DNA of 6,835 nt from Candidatus Cloacimonadota bacterium (GCA_021158425.1 JAGGUR010000101.1:1-6835), one strand, 5' to 3'; counted from the first letter of the stretch, positions 1-6,475 are shown. The notes: generated from the sequence alone by a model not told the origin. Numbers and translations are program-made.

Positions 1-467
1 AGCTTGCCTTCCAATTGATAAATCGCTATTTCCTGTGAGTGTTTGGTCTTTGCTTGAATTAAGTCTATAACAGCTTCTGCTTCTGTTAAATCCATCTTGC
101 CATTTAAAAACGCTCTTTTGGTGAACTCTCCGGGCAGAGCCATCCGTGCCCCATTTCGGAGTATAATTTGTAATATACGTTGTGTTACAAAATTTCCGCC
201 GTGGCAGCTAATCTCAATAACATCTTCGCCTGTATAGCTATGAGGAGCAATAAAAACTGATACCAGCACCTCATCAACAAGCTGGTTAGCATCAAAAATT
301 TCCCCAAAATAGATTGAATGCGTCTTAAAATCCTTTGGGGCTATTTTCCCTTTATATGACTTTGACAAAACATTAATGGCATTTTCCCCACTAATTCTTA
401 TTATTGAAATTCCTCCAATCCCAGGAGGAGTAGAAATGGCGGATATAGTATCAGTCTGGTTTTGCAT
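1..467 (-). CDS. mnmE: tRNA modification GTPase MnmE (TrmE), N-terminal part, cut by window edge
   Basis: MnmE works with MnmG to place the (carboxymethyl)aminomethyl group at C5 of wobble uridine 34 of certain tRNAs, using a folate one-carbon unit and GTP hydrolysis in the cytoplasm. The 155 codons present read as the folate-binding N-terminal domain: TPPGIGGISIIRISG at residues 13-27, SYTGEDVIEISCHGG at 77-91, then the family hallmark PGEFTKRAFLNGKMDLTEAE starting near 112. The G domain and the C-terminal catalytic cysteine expected in a protein of about 450 residues lie beyond position 1. The ATG at 467 puts the start four residues before the conserved TDTISA segment, as in known homologues, but it has only a weak AAAG-type ribosome site. 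An in-frame TTG at 482 sits 4 nt from a GGGAG (487-491) and is an alternative start. The gene follows dxs on the same strand after 144 bp. Family identity is secure; the start is less so. Confidence 0.95.
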   Translation of the reverse strand, partial: MQNQTDTISAISTPPGIGGISIIRISGENAINVLSKSYKGKIAPKDFKTHSIYFGEIFDANQLVDEVLVSVFIAPHSYTGEDVIEISCHGGNFVTQRILQIILRNGARMALPGEFTKRAFLNGKMDLTEAEAVIDLIQAKTKHSQEIAIYQLEGK

Positions 468-485
468 AAGATTCTTTAACAAAAA

Positions 486-540
486 GCTCCCACCCGTTCT
501 CTGACCCAATTATGTTGGGACTGCGAAGGGTGAAAAGAGC
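486..540 (-). terminator. Multi-helix hairpin with T-run between dxs and mnmE (terminator or leader RNA)
   Basis: Read on the minus strand, three nested helices are visible: an outer GCTC/GAGC (537-540 with 486-489), a middle CACCC/GGGTG (528-532 with 491-495) and an apical CCCAA/TTGGG (515-519 with 505-509) closing a five-base loop. An asymmetric internal loop of 8 and 9 bases lies between the middle and apical helices. TTTTT follows directly at 481-485. The element is about 55% G+C inside much more AT-rich flanks. Hairpin plus T-run fits an intrinsic terminator for the upstream operon. The internal loop and position just before mnmE also fit a cis-acting leader. It matches no RNA family I recognise. 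Confidence 0.55.
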
Positions 541-555
541 ACAAAGAAATATATT

Positions 556-583
556 TTTATAATTTAACTCAAGTTTCGTACAA
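556..583 (-). promoter_or_regulatory. Possible mnmE promoter
   Basis: On the minus strand a TATAAA (556-561, 5 of 6 matches to the -10 consensus) lies 16 bp from a poor TTGTAC (578-583, 3 of 6). If used, transcription would start near 549, a few bases before the hairpin at 486-540, and give mnmE a leader of about 80 nt. AT-rich gaps produce such matches by chance, so this is only a candidate. Confidence 0.25.
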
Positions 584-611
584 AATTTTATCTTTGTATT
601 TTCTCTGTGAT

Positions 612-2492
612 TTATATCTTAATTTCTTTGAGAATAAAATCTAAAATGTTTTTCGTTTCCAATCCAATTAAATGATGTAACTGACTGGTTTTCCCATATG
701 TGACAAACTTGTCTGAAATTCCAAACATTTTTATTCTGAATTTCAGTCCAAGCTCATTTGCTTTTTCTAAGATGGCTGAGCCAAATCCCCCTCTAACAGC
801 ATTCTCTTCAATGGTAACAATATTTTTCACACCTTTATCGGCAAGTTCCATTAGCATTTCTGAATCTACAGGTTTGACAAATCGAGCATTTATCAAATAG
901 GACAAGATGCCCTTTGATTGCAATTTATTACAGACTTCATATCCAATTTTGAAAACCGAGCCAATGGTAATTATTGCTATTTTCCCTTCATTAAAAATCA
1001 CTTCTGATTTTCCATAAGCAATTTTTGGATTGAGGAGTTCAGGAAAATTTTGAATCTCTCCACGAGGATAACGAACCGCAATTGGTCCTTTTTCATATCT
1101 ATGCATAAACTTCAACATTTTTTCCAATTCTTTCCCATCTCTTGGCGCCATTATTGTCATATTTGGAATGCATCTAAGATAAGATAAATCAAAAGCTCCG
1201 TGATGAGTGGGTCCATCTTCTCCTACCAGACCTCCTCTATCAATTGCAAATCTTACAGGCAATTTTTGCAAAGCAACATCGTGGATGATTTGGTCATAAG
1301 CTCTTTGTAGGAATGTTGAATAGATTGCTACAAAGGGCTTTATTCCTTCAATAGCCAAACCAGCAGCAAAAGTTACAGCGTGCTGTTCAGCAATTCCCAC
1401 ATCAAAAAGTCTTTCAGGAAATCTCTCTGCAAAGCCTTTTAGCCCTGTGCCATCTGTCATTGCTGCTGTTATTGCTATGACCTTCTCGTCTTTCTCTGCA
1501 ATTTTTTCTAAGGTTCTGCCAAACAGTTTGGAGTAACTCGTAGTGTTTTTTTCTTCTTTTGTTTTATTCAATTCTCCTGTTAAATTGTTGAATGAAGGAA
1601 CCCCATGAAACTTAGTTGCATCCTGCTCTGCAAACCCAAATCCCTTACCTTTCTTTGTAAGTATATGAATCAAACAAGGTACATCTACATGCTCTTTTAC
1701 ATTGGACAGAATCTTTACCAATGTTGGCATACTATGTCCATTTATAGGTCCAATATATTTGAATCCTAAATCTTCAAAAAGGCTGCAGGGAATAAGCATG
1801 CTTAAAATGCTATCTTCAAGTCTTCTGACCCTATAAATAATTCTATTACGAACTATTCGGGGCAAAGCTTGAACTGCATCCCAGACCTCCTTTTTTATTT
1901 TGTTATATCGTTTACCTGTAAGAATATTTGCCAGATAGGAGTGCATCCCACCTACATTTTTGGAAATAGACATTGAATTGTCATTAAGGATAACAATTAG
2001 ATTTTTGCCCAGCCCTCCAACATTATTTAGTCCTTCAAATGCTTCACCTGCCGTCATCGCTCCATCACCAATTACGACAACAACCTTTTCTGGTTTCCCT
2101 TTCAATTCTTTTCCAACATAAATGCCTAACCCAGCAGAGATTGAAGTGCTGCTGTGTCCCACACCAAAGGCGTCATACTTGCTCTCAAAAATATTATTAA
2201 ATCCACTAAGTCCACCGTATTGTCTTAATGTATCAAATTTATCATTCCGTTCTGTTAAAATTTTATATGCATAAGACTGATGCCCAACATCCCAGACAAT
2301 ACGATTTTTTAAAGGGTCAAATACTTTGAGAAGTGCAACTGTAAGCTCTACAGCCCCCAAACTTGGTGCTAAATGTCCACCAGTTTTGGAAGTAACATCA
2401 ATGATTCTTTCCCGAATATCTTTGCATAGTTGAGCTAATTGGCGTAAATCTAATTTTTTTACATCCGCAGGAATTTTTATACTCTCTAACAT
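612..2492 (-). CDS. dxs: 1-deoxy-D-xylulose-5-phosphate synthase
   Basis: Dxs condenses pyruvate with glyceraldehyde 3-phosphate, using thiamine diphosphate, to make DXP. This is the first step of the MEP isoprenoid pathway and a branch point to thiamine and pyridoxal phosphate; the enzyme is a cytosolic homodimer. At 626 residues it is of normal family length. Visible landmarks, with E. coli equivalents from memory, are His40 in GGHLAPSLG (H49), GHSSTSISAG at 112-121, the ThDP/Mg motif GDG at 142-144 through NDN at 170-172, His296 in KFHGVP (H299), catalytic Glu369 in DVGIAEQHA, Arg397 (R398), Asp426 and His430 in GEDGPTHHG (D427, H431) and Arg477 in RYPRG (R478). No key residue is missing. 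The start is supported by GGAG at 2498-2501, 5 nt before the ATG. The gene lies 29 bp after engB on the same strand, so it is probably co-transcribed with engB and queD. A TATAAT (2504-2509) in that gap has no good -35. Confidence 0.98.
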   Translation of the reverse strand: MLESIKIPADVKKLDLRQLAQLCKDIRERIIDVTSKTGGHLAPSLGAVELTVALLKVFDPLKNRIVWDVGHQSYAYKILTERNDKFDTLRQYGGLSGFNNIFESKYDAFGVGHSSTSISAGLGIYVGKELKGKPEKVVVVIGDGAMTAGEAFEGLNNVGGLGKNLIVILNDNSMSISKNVGGMHSYLANILTGKRYNKIKKEVWDAVQALPRIVRNRIIYRVRRLEDSILSMLIPCSLFEDLGFKYIGPINGHSMPTLVKILSNVKEHVDVPCLIHILTKKGKGFGFAEQDATKFHGVPSFNNLTGELNKTKEEKNTTSYSKLFGRTLEKIAEKDEKVIAITAAMTDGTGLKGFAERFPERLFDVGIAEQHAVTFAAGLAIEGIKPFVAIYSTFLQRAYDQIIHDVALQKLPVRFAIDRGGLVGEDGPTHHGAFDLSYLRCIPNMTIMAPRDGKELEKMLKFMHRYEKGPIAVRYPRGEIQNFPELLNPKIAYGKSEVIFNEGKIAIITIGSVFKIGYEVCNKLQSKGILSYLINARFVKPVDSEMLMELADKGVKNIVTIEENAVRGGFGSAILEKANELGLKFRIKMFGISDKFVTYGKTSQLHHLIGLETKNILDFILKEIKI

Positions 2493-2497
2493 AATAA

Positions 2498-2501
2498 CTC
2501 C
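2498..2501 (-). promoter_or_regulatory. dxs ribosome binding site
   Basis: GGAG on the minus strand with a 5-nt spacer to the ATG at 2492 fixes the dxs start. Confidence 0.75.
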
Positions 2502-2521
2502 ATATTATAAAATCAAAAATT

Positions 2522-3127
2522 TTATATTCTGCGTTCTATCCATTCTAGAATTTTTTCCTTACCCAGCAAATTTTTTGATGAAAATCCCATAATTTGTTCA
2601 TCGCCAAACAATGAGAATTCCTGTCTCAATAAATTAACCTGTGAATTAATCTTTGATTTACCTAATTTATCACTTTTTGTGGCAACAAGAAGGAATGGCT
2701 TTTGGAATGAACTCACCCATTTAACAGCCTGAATATCCTTTTCATCTGCTGAATGTCTAATATCCACAATAATTACAACCCCACAAAGTTTTTCCCGTTT
2801 TTGCAAGTAATTCTCCACAAGTTGCTTCCAATCTAATTTCATTTTATTTGAAACTTTTGCATATCCATAGCCAGGCAAATCTGCAAAAATAAGTTTATCT
2901 TTCTTACCTTTTATGTTAATATACTCAATCTTAAAAAGGTTTATAGCTCGCGTCTTTCCAGGATTCTTACTAATCTGTGCCAGATTTTTCCTGTTCAAGA
3001 GAGCATTTATCAAAGATGATTTTCCCACATTAGACCTGCCAATAAAAGCAATCTCTGACAATGTGGATTTCGGCAGATTGTTAAATCGTGCCGCACTAAT
3101 AACAAACTTTGAATTAATGATTCTCAT
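2522..3127 (-). CDS. engB: Ribosome biogenesis GTPase EngB (YsxC/YihA)
   Basis: EngB is a TrmE-Era-EngA-EngB-type GTPase required for late assembly of the large ribosomal subunit. From the chosen start it has 201 residues, normal for the family. The G motifs are in order: G1 GRSNVGKSS at 30-38, the conserved NPGKTR around the G2 threonine at 55-60, G3 DLPG at 83-86 in the EngB-typical DLPGYGYA, G4 TKSD at 150-153, and a G5-like SSK at 183-185. An upstream in-frame ATG at 3223 would add 32 residues, but those codons lie inside queD and read as non-family sequence. The ATG at 3127 begins MRIINSKFV, the usual EngB N-terminus, and is preferred. It overlaps the queD stop codon region by 14 bp and has no clear Shine-Dalgarno sequence, which suggests translational coupling to queD. 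dxs follows 29 bp downstream. Confidence 0.96.
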   Translation of the reverse strand: MRIINSKFVISAARFNNLPKSTLSEIAFIGRSNVGKSSLINALLNRKNLAQISKNPGKTRAINLFKIEYINIKGKKDKLIFADLPGYGYAKVSNKMKLDWKQLVENYLQKREKLCGVVIIVDIRHSADEKDIQAVKWVSSFQKPFLLVATKSDKLGKSKINSQVNLLRQEFSLFGDEQIMGFSSKNLLGKEKILEWIERRI

Positions 3128-3494
3128 CTGGACGATATACAACAGAATATTTTTCTGACTCCCAAACCTCAATCTCTTTGACCGTACAATTTGGGTCGTT
3201 GAGGCGAGTTGATGCCTTCTCAAACAAAGTTTTTGCTATCAGTTCTGATGTAGGATTTTGTCCGCCAAAGCACTTTAGTTCATTCAAATATTTATGGTCA
3301 AACTCAGATAGAATCTTTTCAAATTGTTTTTTCAAAATCTTAAAATCAATCGTCATCCCAATAGGGCCTGTCTTTTGGCAAGTAATAGATAAACGAATTT
3401 TCCAATTATGCCCATGAAGATTGGCACATTCGCCTTGATACCCATCCAATCTGTGAGCAGCACTAAAACCGCTCCAAATATTTATTTCAAACAT
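3114..3494 (-). CDS. queD: 6-carboxy-5,6,7,8-tetrahydropterin synthase QueD (PTPS family)
   Basis: QueD converts 7,8-dihydroneopterin triphosphate to 6-carboxytetrahydropterin, an early step towards preQ0 and queuosine, the modified guanosine at tRNA position 34. The 126-residue protein has the typical QueD length. The zinc ligands are visible as His14 in FSAAHR and His27/His29 in LHGHNW. Cys23 in the CxxxHGH arrangement (C-A-N-L-H-G-H) is the catalytic cysteine expected of QueD-type members. Asp66-His67 (FDHKYLN), the NPTSE motif at 80-84 and the substrate-gripping Glu112 in VWES complete the family signature. GGAG at 3500-3503 lies 5 nt before the ATG. It is the first gene of the minus-strand operon and overlaps engB. 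No other queuosine gene is in the window. The related eukaryotic-type 6-pyruvoyl-tetrahydropterin synthase is less likely because of the CxxxHGH spacing and bacterial context. Confidence 0.95.
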   Translation of the reverse strand: MFEINIWSGFSAAHRLDGYQGECANLHGHNWKIRLSITCQKTGPIGMTIDFKILKKQFEKILSEFDHKYLNELKCFGGQNPTSELIAKTLFEKASTRLNDPNCTVKEIEVWESEKYSVVYRPDENH

Positions 3495-3499
3495 TTTAA

Positions 3500-3503
3500 C
3501 TCC
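3500..3503 (-). promoter_or_regulatory. queD ribosome binding site
   Basis: GGAG on the minus strand, 5 nt before the ATG at 3494, supports the annotated queD start. Confidence 0.7.
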
Positions 3504-3512
3504 AAAAAGGGT

Positions 3513-3541
3513 AATATCAAATATTTGATTTTTATTGTCAA
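3513..3541 (-). promoter_or_regulatory. Probable queD-engB-dxs promoter
   Basis: On the minus strand a perfect -35 TTGACA (3536-3541) is separated by exactly 17 bp from GATATT (3513-3518), a 4-of-6 match to TATAAT. The predicted start near 3506 would leave a very short leader just containing the GGAG. It is the only good sigma-70-like match upstream of the operon. A palindrome covers part of its spacer and -10. Confidence 0.55.
3516..3529. promoter_or_regulatory. Perfect 14-bp palindrome, possible operator
   Basis: ATCAAATATTTGAT is its own reverse complement. It overlaps the inner half of the predicted queD -10 and the adjacent spacer, a position at which a dimeric repressor would block RNA polymerase. 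It also lies about 30 bp upstream of the -35-like hexamer for divergent tldD. The regulator is unknown, and a chance palindrome in AT-rich DNA is possible. Confidence 0.4.
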
Positions 3542-3560
3542 AGATTTATTTCACTTTTTC

Positions 3561-3589
3561 TTGACACAGTTTCATAACTACAAAAATTT
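3561..3589 (+). promoter_or_regulatory. Possible tldD promoter
   Basis: A perfect TTGACA at 3561-3566 faces tldD. The region 16-18 bp downstream (around 3583-3589, AAAATTT) is AT-rich but is a poor -10 match. The hexamer and its position 45 bp before the gene make a promoter plausible; the -10 is uncertain. Confidence 0.35.
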
Positions 3590-3601
3590 TCAATTCAAAT
3601 T

Positions 3602-3606
3602 GGAGG
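3602..3606 (+). promoter_or_regulatory. tldD ribosome binding site
   Basis: GGAGG, 4 nt before the ATG at 3611, is the strongest Shine-Dalgarno sequence in the window and fixes the tldD start. Confidence 0.8.
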
Positions 3607-3610
3607 TTAT

Positions 3611-4993
3611 ATGCTAAAAGAATCATTATTAGAAAAAGTTTTGACAAAGGCTTTATCCAATGGTGCTGATTTCGCTGAAGTATTTGTGGAAGATACATAT
3701 AATTCATCTATTCAACTATTGGATAAGCAGATTAAAAGAGCAATTGAAGGAAAAGACTATGGGGCTGGTATCAGAGTATTTTATGGAGCTAAAGCAATCT
3801 ATGCGTTTACAAACGACCTTTCAGAAAAATCCCTTATGGCTGCCGCTGATGCCGTAAGTAAAGCCGATATTGGAAATGCTAATATCACAAGCATTGATTT
3901 GATGAGAAAAGAATTTGTATCCCCACATAAAATTGCAATTCCTTTTGAAATCATTGCTAAAAAGGAAAAAATTGACTTTATGCGTAGAATAGACAAAGCA
4001 GCTCGTGAATATTCTAATTTGATTTCTCAGGTAAGTATTTCTTACACAGAAACAGAACAAAAAATTCAGATAGCCAATAGTGATGGCTTACTTACGAATG
4101 ATGCCAGAACTTATGCAAGAGTATATGTTTCATCCATTGCAAGTAAAGGTAATGAGATGCAGACAGGGGGAGAAGGGCCCGGAGCACAAAGAGGTTATGA
4201 GTTTTTCCAAAAACTAAATCCTGAAGAATTGGGCAGAAAAACCGCAAAACAAGCTGTTACAATGATTCTTGCTGAATATGCACCAAGTGGAAAATTCCCT
4301 GTTGTCATTGGAAATGGCTTTGGTGGGGTTATTTTTCACGAAGCCAGTGGCCATTCATTAGAGACTACCAGTGTTGCAAAAGGTGCCTCGGTATTTGCAG
4401 ACAAAATGGGTAAACAAATCGCAAATCAATGTGTAACAGCTATTGATGATGGCACAATTCCTAATGCCTGGGGTTCCACAACTATAGATGACGAAGGGAA
4501 TCTAACCCAAAAAACAGTCTTAATTAAAAATGGCATATTAAAATCCTTTATGATAGACCGATTGGGTGGAATAAAAGTTGGAATGAAATCAACCGGAAGT
4601 GGAAGAAGGCAGTCATATAAATTTGCCCCAACTTCCAGAATGAGAAATACTTACATTGCTGCAGGCAATGATGAATTTGACGATATGGTTGCCTCAATTG
4701 ACTTTGGCATCTATGCAAAAAAAATGGGTGGTGGCTCTGTCCAGCCCGGAACAGGCGACTTCAACTTTGCTGTTGCTGAAGGATACTTGATAGAGAATGG
4801 CAAAATAACCAAACCTGTTCGCGGGGCAACTCTTGTAGGAAATGGAGCAAAAATTCTTCACAAAATAAGTATGGTCGGAAAAGATCTTAAATTTGCAGAA
4901 GGAATGTGTGGGTCCGTAAGTGGAAATGTACCCGTTCGTGTGGGACAGCCTACAATAAAGGTAGATGAAATCGTGGTTGGTGGACGAAAATAA
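3611..4993 (+). CDS. tldD: Metalloprotease TldD (PmbA/TldD family, catalytic subunit)
   Basis: TldD pairs with TldE/PmbA in a protease whose active site is buried in a cavity and that trims unfolded peptides. In E. coli it matures microcin B17 and degrades the CcdA antitoxin. The 460-residue protein is slightly shorter than E. coli TldD (about 480). The N-terminal half (residues 1-190) is the usual alpha/beta region of the family. The zinc motif HEASGH is at 243-248 within GNGFGGVIFHEASGHSLE, and the third ligand is expected to be Cys433 in AEGMCGS. GGGSVQPGTGDFNF (373-386) and the C-terminal VPVRVGQPTIKVDEIVVGG are family hallmarks. All catalytic residues are present. The start follows a strong GGAGG. 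Its partner gene lies 120 bp downstream, beyond an inverted-repeat element. Its natural substrate here is unknown; no toxin-antitoxin or RiPP genes are nearby. Confidence 0.96.
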   Translation: MLKESLLEKVLTKALSNGADFAEVFVEDTYNSSIQLLDKQIKRAIEGKDYGAGIRVFYGAKAIYAFTNDLSEKSLMAAADAVSKADIGNANITSIDLMRKEFVSPHKIAIPFEIIAKKEKIDFMRRIDKAAREYSNLISQVSISYTETEQKIQIANSDGLLTNDARTYARVYVSSIASKGNEMQTGGEGPGAQRGYEFFQKLNPEELGRKTAKQAVTMILAEYAPSGKFPVVIGNGFGGVIFHEASGHSLETTSVAKGASVFADKMGKQIANQCVTAIDDGTIPNAWGSTTIDDEGNLTQKTVLIKNGILKSFMIDRLGGIKVGMKSTGSGRRQSYKFAPTSRMRNTYIAAGNDEFDDMVASIDFGIYAKKMGGGSVQPGTGDFNFAVAEGYLIENGKITKPVRGATLVGNGAKILHKISMVGKDLKFAEGMCGSVSGNVPVRVGQPTIKVDEIVVGGRK

Positions 4994-4996
4994 GTG

Positions 4997-5091
4997 AGCC
5001 ACAAAAACACACAAAAATACACGAAACAGTTGAACTTAGAAATACCAAATCTTTTATTATTTTTGTGAATCTTTCGTGTATTTTCGTGGCT
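4997..5091. repeat. Inverted-repeat element made of 10-11-nt CAC(A/G)AAA units
   Basis: The left arm (4997-5026) begins AGCCAC and contains three units starting at 5000, 5010 and 5020, exactly 10 nt apart: CACAAAAACA, CACAAAAATA, CACGAAACAG. The right arm, read on the minus strand from 5091, begins with the same AGCCAC and carries CACGAAAATA, CACGAAAGATT and CACAAAAATA, spaced 10 and 11 nt. The arms are therefore imperfect inverted copies separated by roughly 28 bp of unrelated AT-rich sequence. The element starts 4 bp after the tldD stop codon and ends 9 bp before the pmbA ribosome site, filling almost the whole gap. It resembles a dispersed intergenic repeat or small non-autonomous mobile element and would form a long imperfect hairpin in a tldD-pmbA transcript. 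Confidence 0.7.
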
Positions 5092-5100
5092 AAATTTTCA

Positions 5101-5106
5101 AAGGAG
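5101..5106 (+). promoter_or_regulatory. pmbA ribosome binding site
   Basis: AAGGAG with a 7-nt spacer to the ATG at 5114. It lies just outside the inverted-repeat element, so that element does not supply or obviously hide it. Confidence 0.75.
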
Positions 5107-5113
5107 AAATAAA

Positions 5114-6448
5114 ATGTTTGAAAAAGAATTTGAACAAATATTTGATATAGCAAAGAAAAGGAATCTCTCTAAAATTGATGTTTTTCTTACGAAAAACAAT
5201 TCCTTTTCAGTAAAGATTTTTAAGCAGGAAGTAGAAAGCTTTAAGTATGCTGATTCAATTGGTTTAGGTGTAAGAGTAATTGTGGATAATTCAGTTGGAT
5301 ACGCATACACCGAGAAGTTGGATAAAGCAGCTTTTGAGACTATTCTTGATAAGGCTCGCGAAAATGCCAACTATATAGAATCAGATGAAGAAGTTGAGCT
5401 CAAAAATTATCCTAATATCGATAAAAAACTAAAGATTTACTATCCTGAGTTGGAGAAAGTGGCAGTAAATGAAAAAATAGAGAAATCTAAATTATTAGAA
5501 AAAAGTGCTCGTGATTATGACAAAAAGATTATAAATGTACCTTACGCTGAAATCGGAAATGCCAGGGTTGACACAAAAATAGCCAATACAACTGGACTAC
5601 AAAAAGAGTATGTGTCCAATTTAATTTATGGCTATGTAATGTGTTTGGCTCGTCAGAAAGAGGAAACAAAATCTGGATTCTTTTACGACATCTCTCACAA
5701 TTTTGAACAAATTAATGGTAAGACTATTGGCGAAGAGTCTGCAAAACGAGCTTTGGCGCTACTGGGAGCAAGAGATGTCAAATCTGGTAAGTATCCAATT
5801 ATCTTTAATAATGAAATGGCTGCAACTTTGCTTTCTACCTTCTCGGGAATATTCTCTGCTAAAGCTGTACAGGAGGGTCGTTCCTTGCTAAAAGAAAAGT
5901 TAAATAGTAAAATTGCCAATGATATCGTGTCTATTACTGATGATGCATTACTTGATATTGGTTTCAACACAAGACCATTTGATGACGAAGGCTATCCCTC
6001 ACAAACAACTGGATTAATTTCAAATGGGATTCTTCAATCATATCTTCACAATAGTATTACTGCAAAAAAAGACAAAATTAAATCTACAGGGAATGCCAGT
6101 CGTTCTTATAAAGGCACTATGAATATCTCTCCTTCCAATCTATTTATTCCAAATGGCAAAACCCCTGCAGACGATTTGTATAAACTTGTCCCCCGCTGTA
6201 TTGAAATTGTTGACCTCTCTGGCATGCACAGTGGATGTAATCCTATTTCTGGCGATTTCTCAATGGGAGCACAAGGATTCTTTTGTGAAAATGGCGAAAG
6301 GAAATATCCTATCCATAATTTTACAGTTTCAGGAAATTTCCTTCAACTCTTGCAAAATATTGTGGCTATCGGGAATAATCTTAAATTTAATCTATCTTCT
6401 ATTGGTGCACCATCTATTCTGGTGGAAAATCTGAGTATTAGTGGATAA
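5114..6448 (+). CDS. pmbA: PmbA/TldE, non-catalytic partner of TldD
   Basis: PmbA (TldE) forms the heteromeric TldD/TldE protease. It shares the TldD fold but lacks the zinc-binding HExxxH, and none is seen here: the equivalent region reads FNNEMAATLLSTFSG (231-245). At 444 residues it matches the family's usual length of about 450. The C-terminal hallmark is clear: GMHSGCNPISGDFSMGAQGF at 370-389, then the family-typical PIHNFTVSGNFLQLLQNI and a closing GAPSILVENLSISG. KSTGNASRSY at 323-332 is another conserved stretch. The start follows AAGGAG with good spacing. It lies 120 bp after tldD in the same orientation and is probably co-transcribed, although the repeat element between them could alter that. 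It is clearly the E-type rather than a second TldD because of the missing metal site. Confidence 0.96.
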   Translation: MFEKEFEQIFDIAKKRNLSKIDVFLTKNNSFSVKIFKQEVESFKYADSIGLGVRVIVDNSVGYAYTEKLDKAAFETILDKARENANYIESDEEVELKNYPNIDKKLKIYYPELEKVAVNEKIEKSKLLEKSARDYDKKIINVPYAEIGNARVDTKIANTTGLQKEYVSNLIYGYVMCLARQKEETKSGFFYDISHNFEQINGKTIGEESAKRALALLGARDVKSGKYPIIFNNEMAATLLSTFSGIFSAKAVQEGRSLLKEKLNSKIANDIVSITDDALLDIGFNTRPFDDEGYPSQTTGLISNGILQSYLHNSITAKKDKIKSTGNASRSYKGTMNISPSNLFIPNGKTPADDLYKLVPRCIEIVDLSGMHSGCNPISGDFSMGAQGFFCENGERKYPIHNFTVSGNFLQLLQNIVAIGNNLKFNLSSIGAPSILVENLSISG

Positions 6449-6475
6449 ACTAAGTTAATATCAAAATAGCTAATT

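Noticed and set aside
486..540. Small SRP RNA (4.5S) or tRNA-like gene
   Set aside because: It is about the size of a single SRP arm but lacks the GGAA-type tetraloop and conserved symmetric-loop bases, and no cloverleaf can be drawn.
2504..2509. Separate dxs promoter at the TATAAT between engB and dxs
   Set aside because: The -10 match is perfect, but the hexamer 17 bp upstream (GCAGAA) is a poor -35, and the 29-bp gap favours co-transcription.
3128..3223. Longer engB with 32 extra N-terminal residues
   Set aside because: The extension lies wholly inside queD and does not look like EngB, while the ATG at 3127 gives the normal 201-residue protein.
3516..3529. FNR/CRP-type site in the queD-tldD gap
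   Set aside because: Those sites read TTGAT-N4-ATCAA; this palindrome is the everted form, ATCAA-N4-TTGAT, so it does not fit.
3495..3610. preQ1 riboswitch upstream of queD
   Set aside because: The predicted leader is only about a dozen bases, and no C-rich stem-loop plus A-rich tail is present on the minus strand.
4694..5014. Minus-strand 106-codon open frame over the 3' end of tldD
   Set aside because: It is antisense to a well-conserved part of TldD, has no family resemblance and no ribosome site. The other antisense or out-of-frame open frames in dxs, engB, tldD and pmbA were dismissed for the same reason.
4997..5091. CRISPR-like array
   Set aside because: Units are only 10-11 nt, degenerate, in two opposite orientations, and have no unique spacers.
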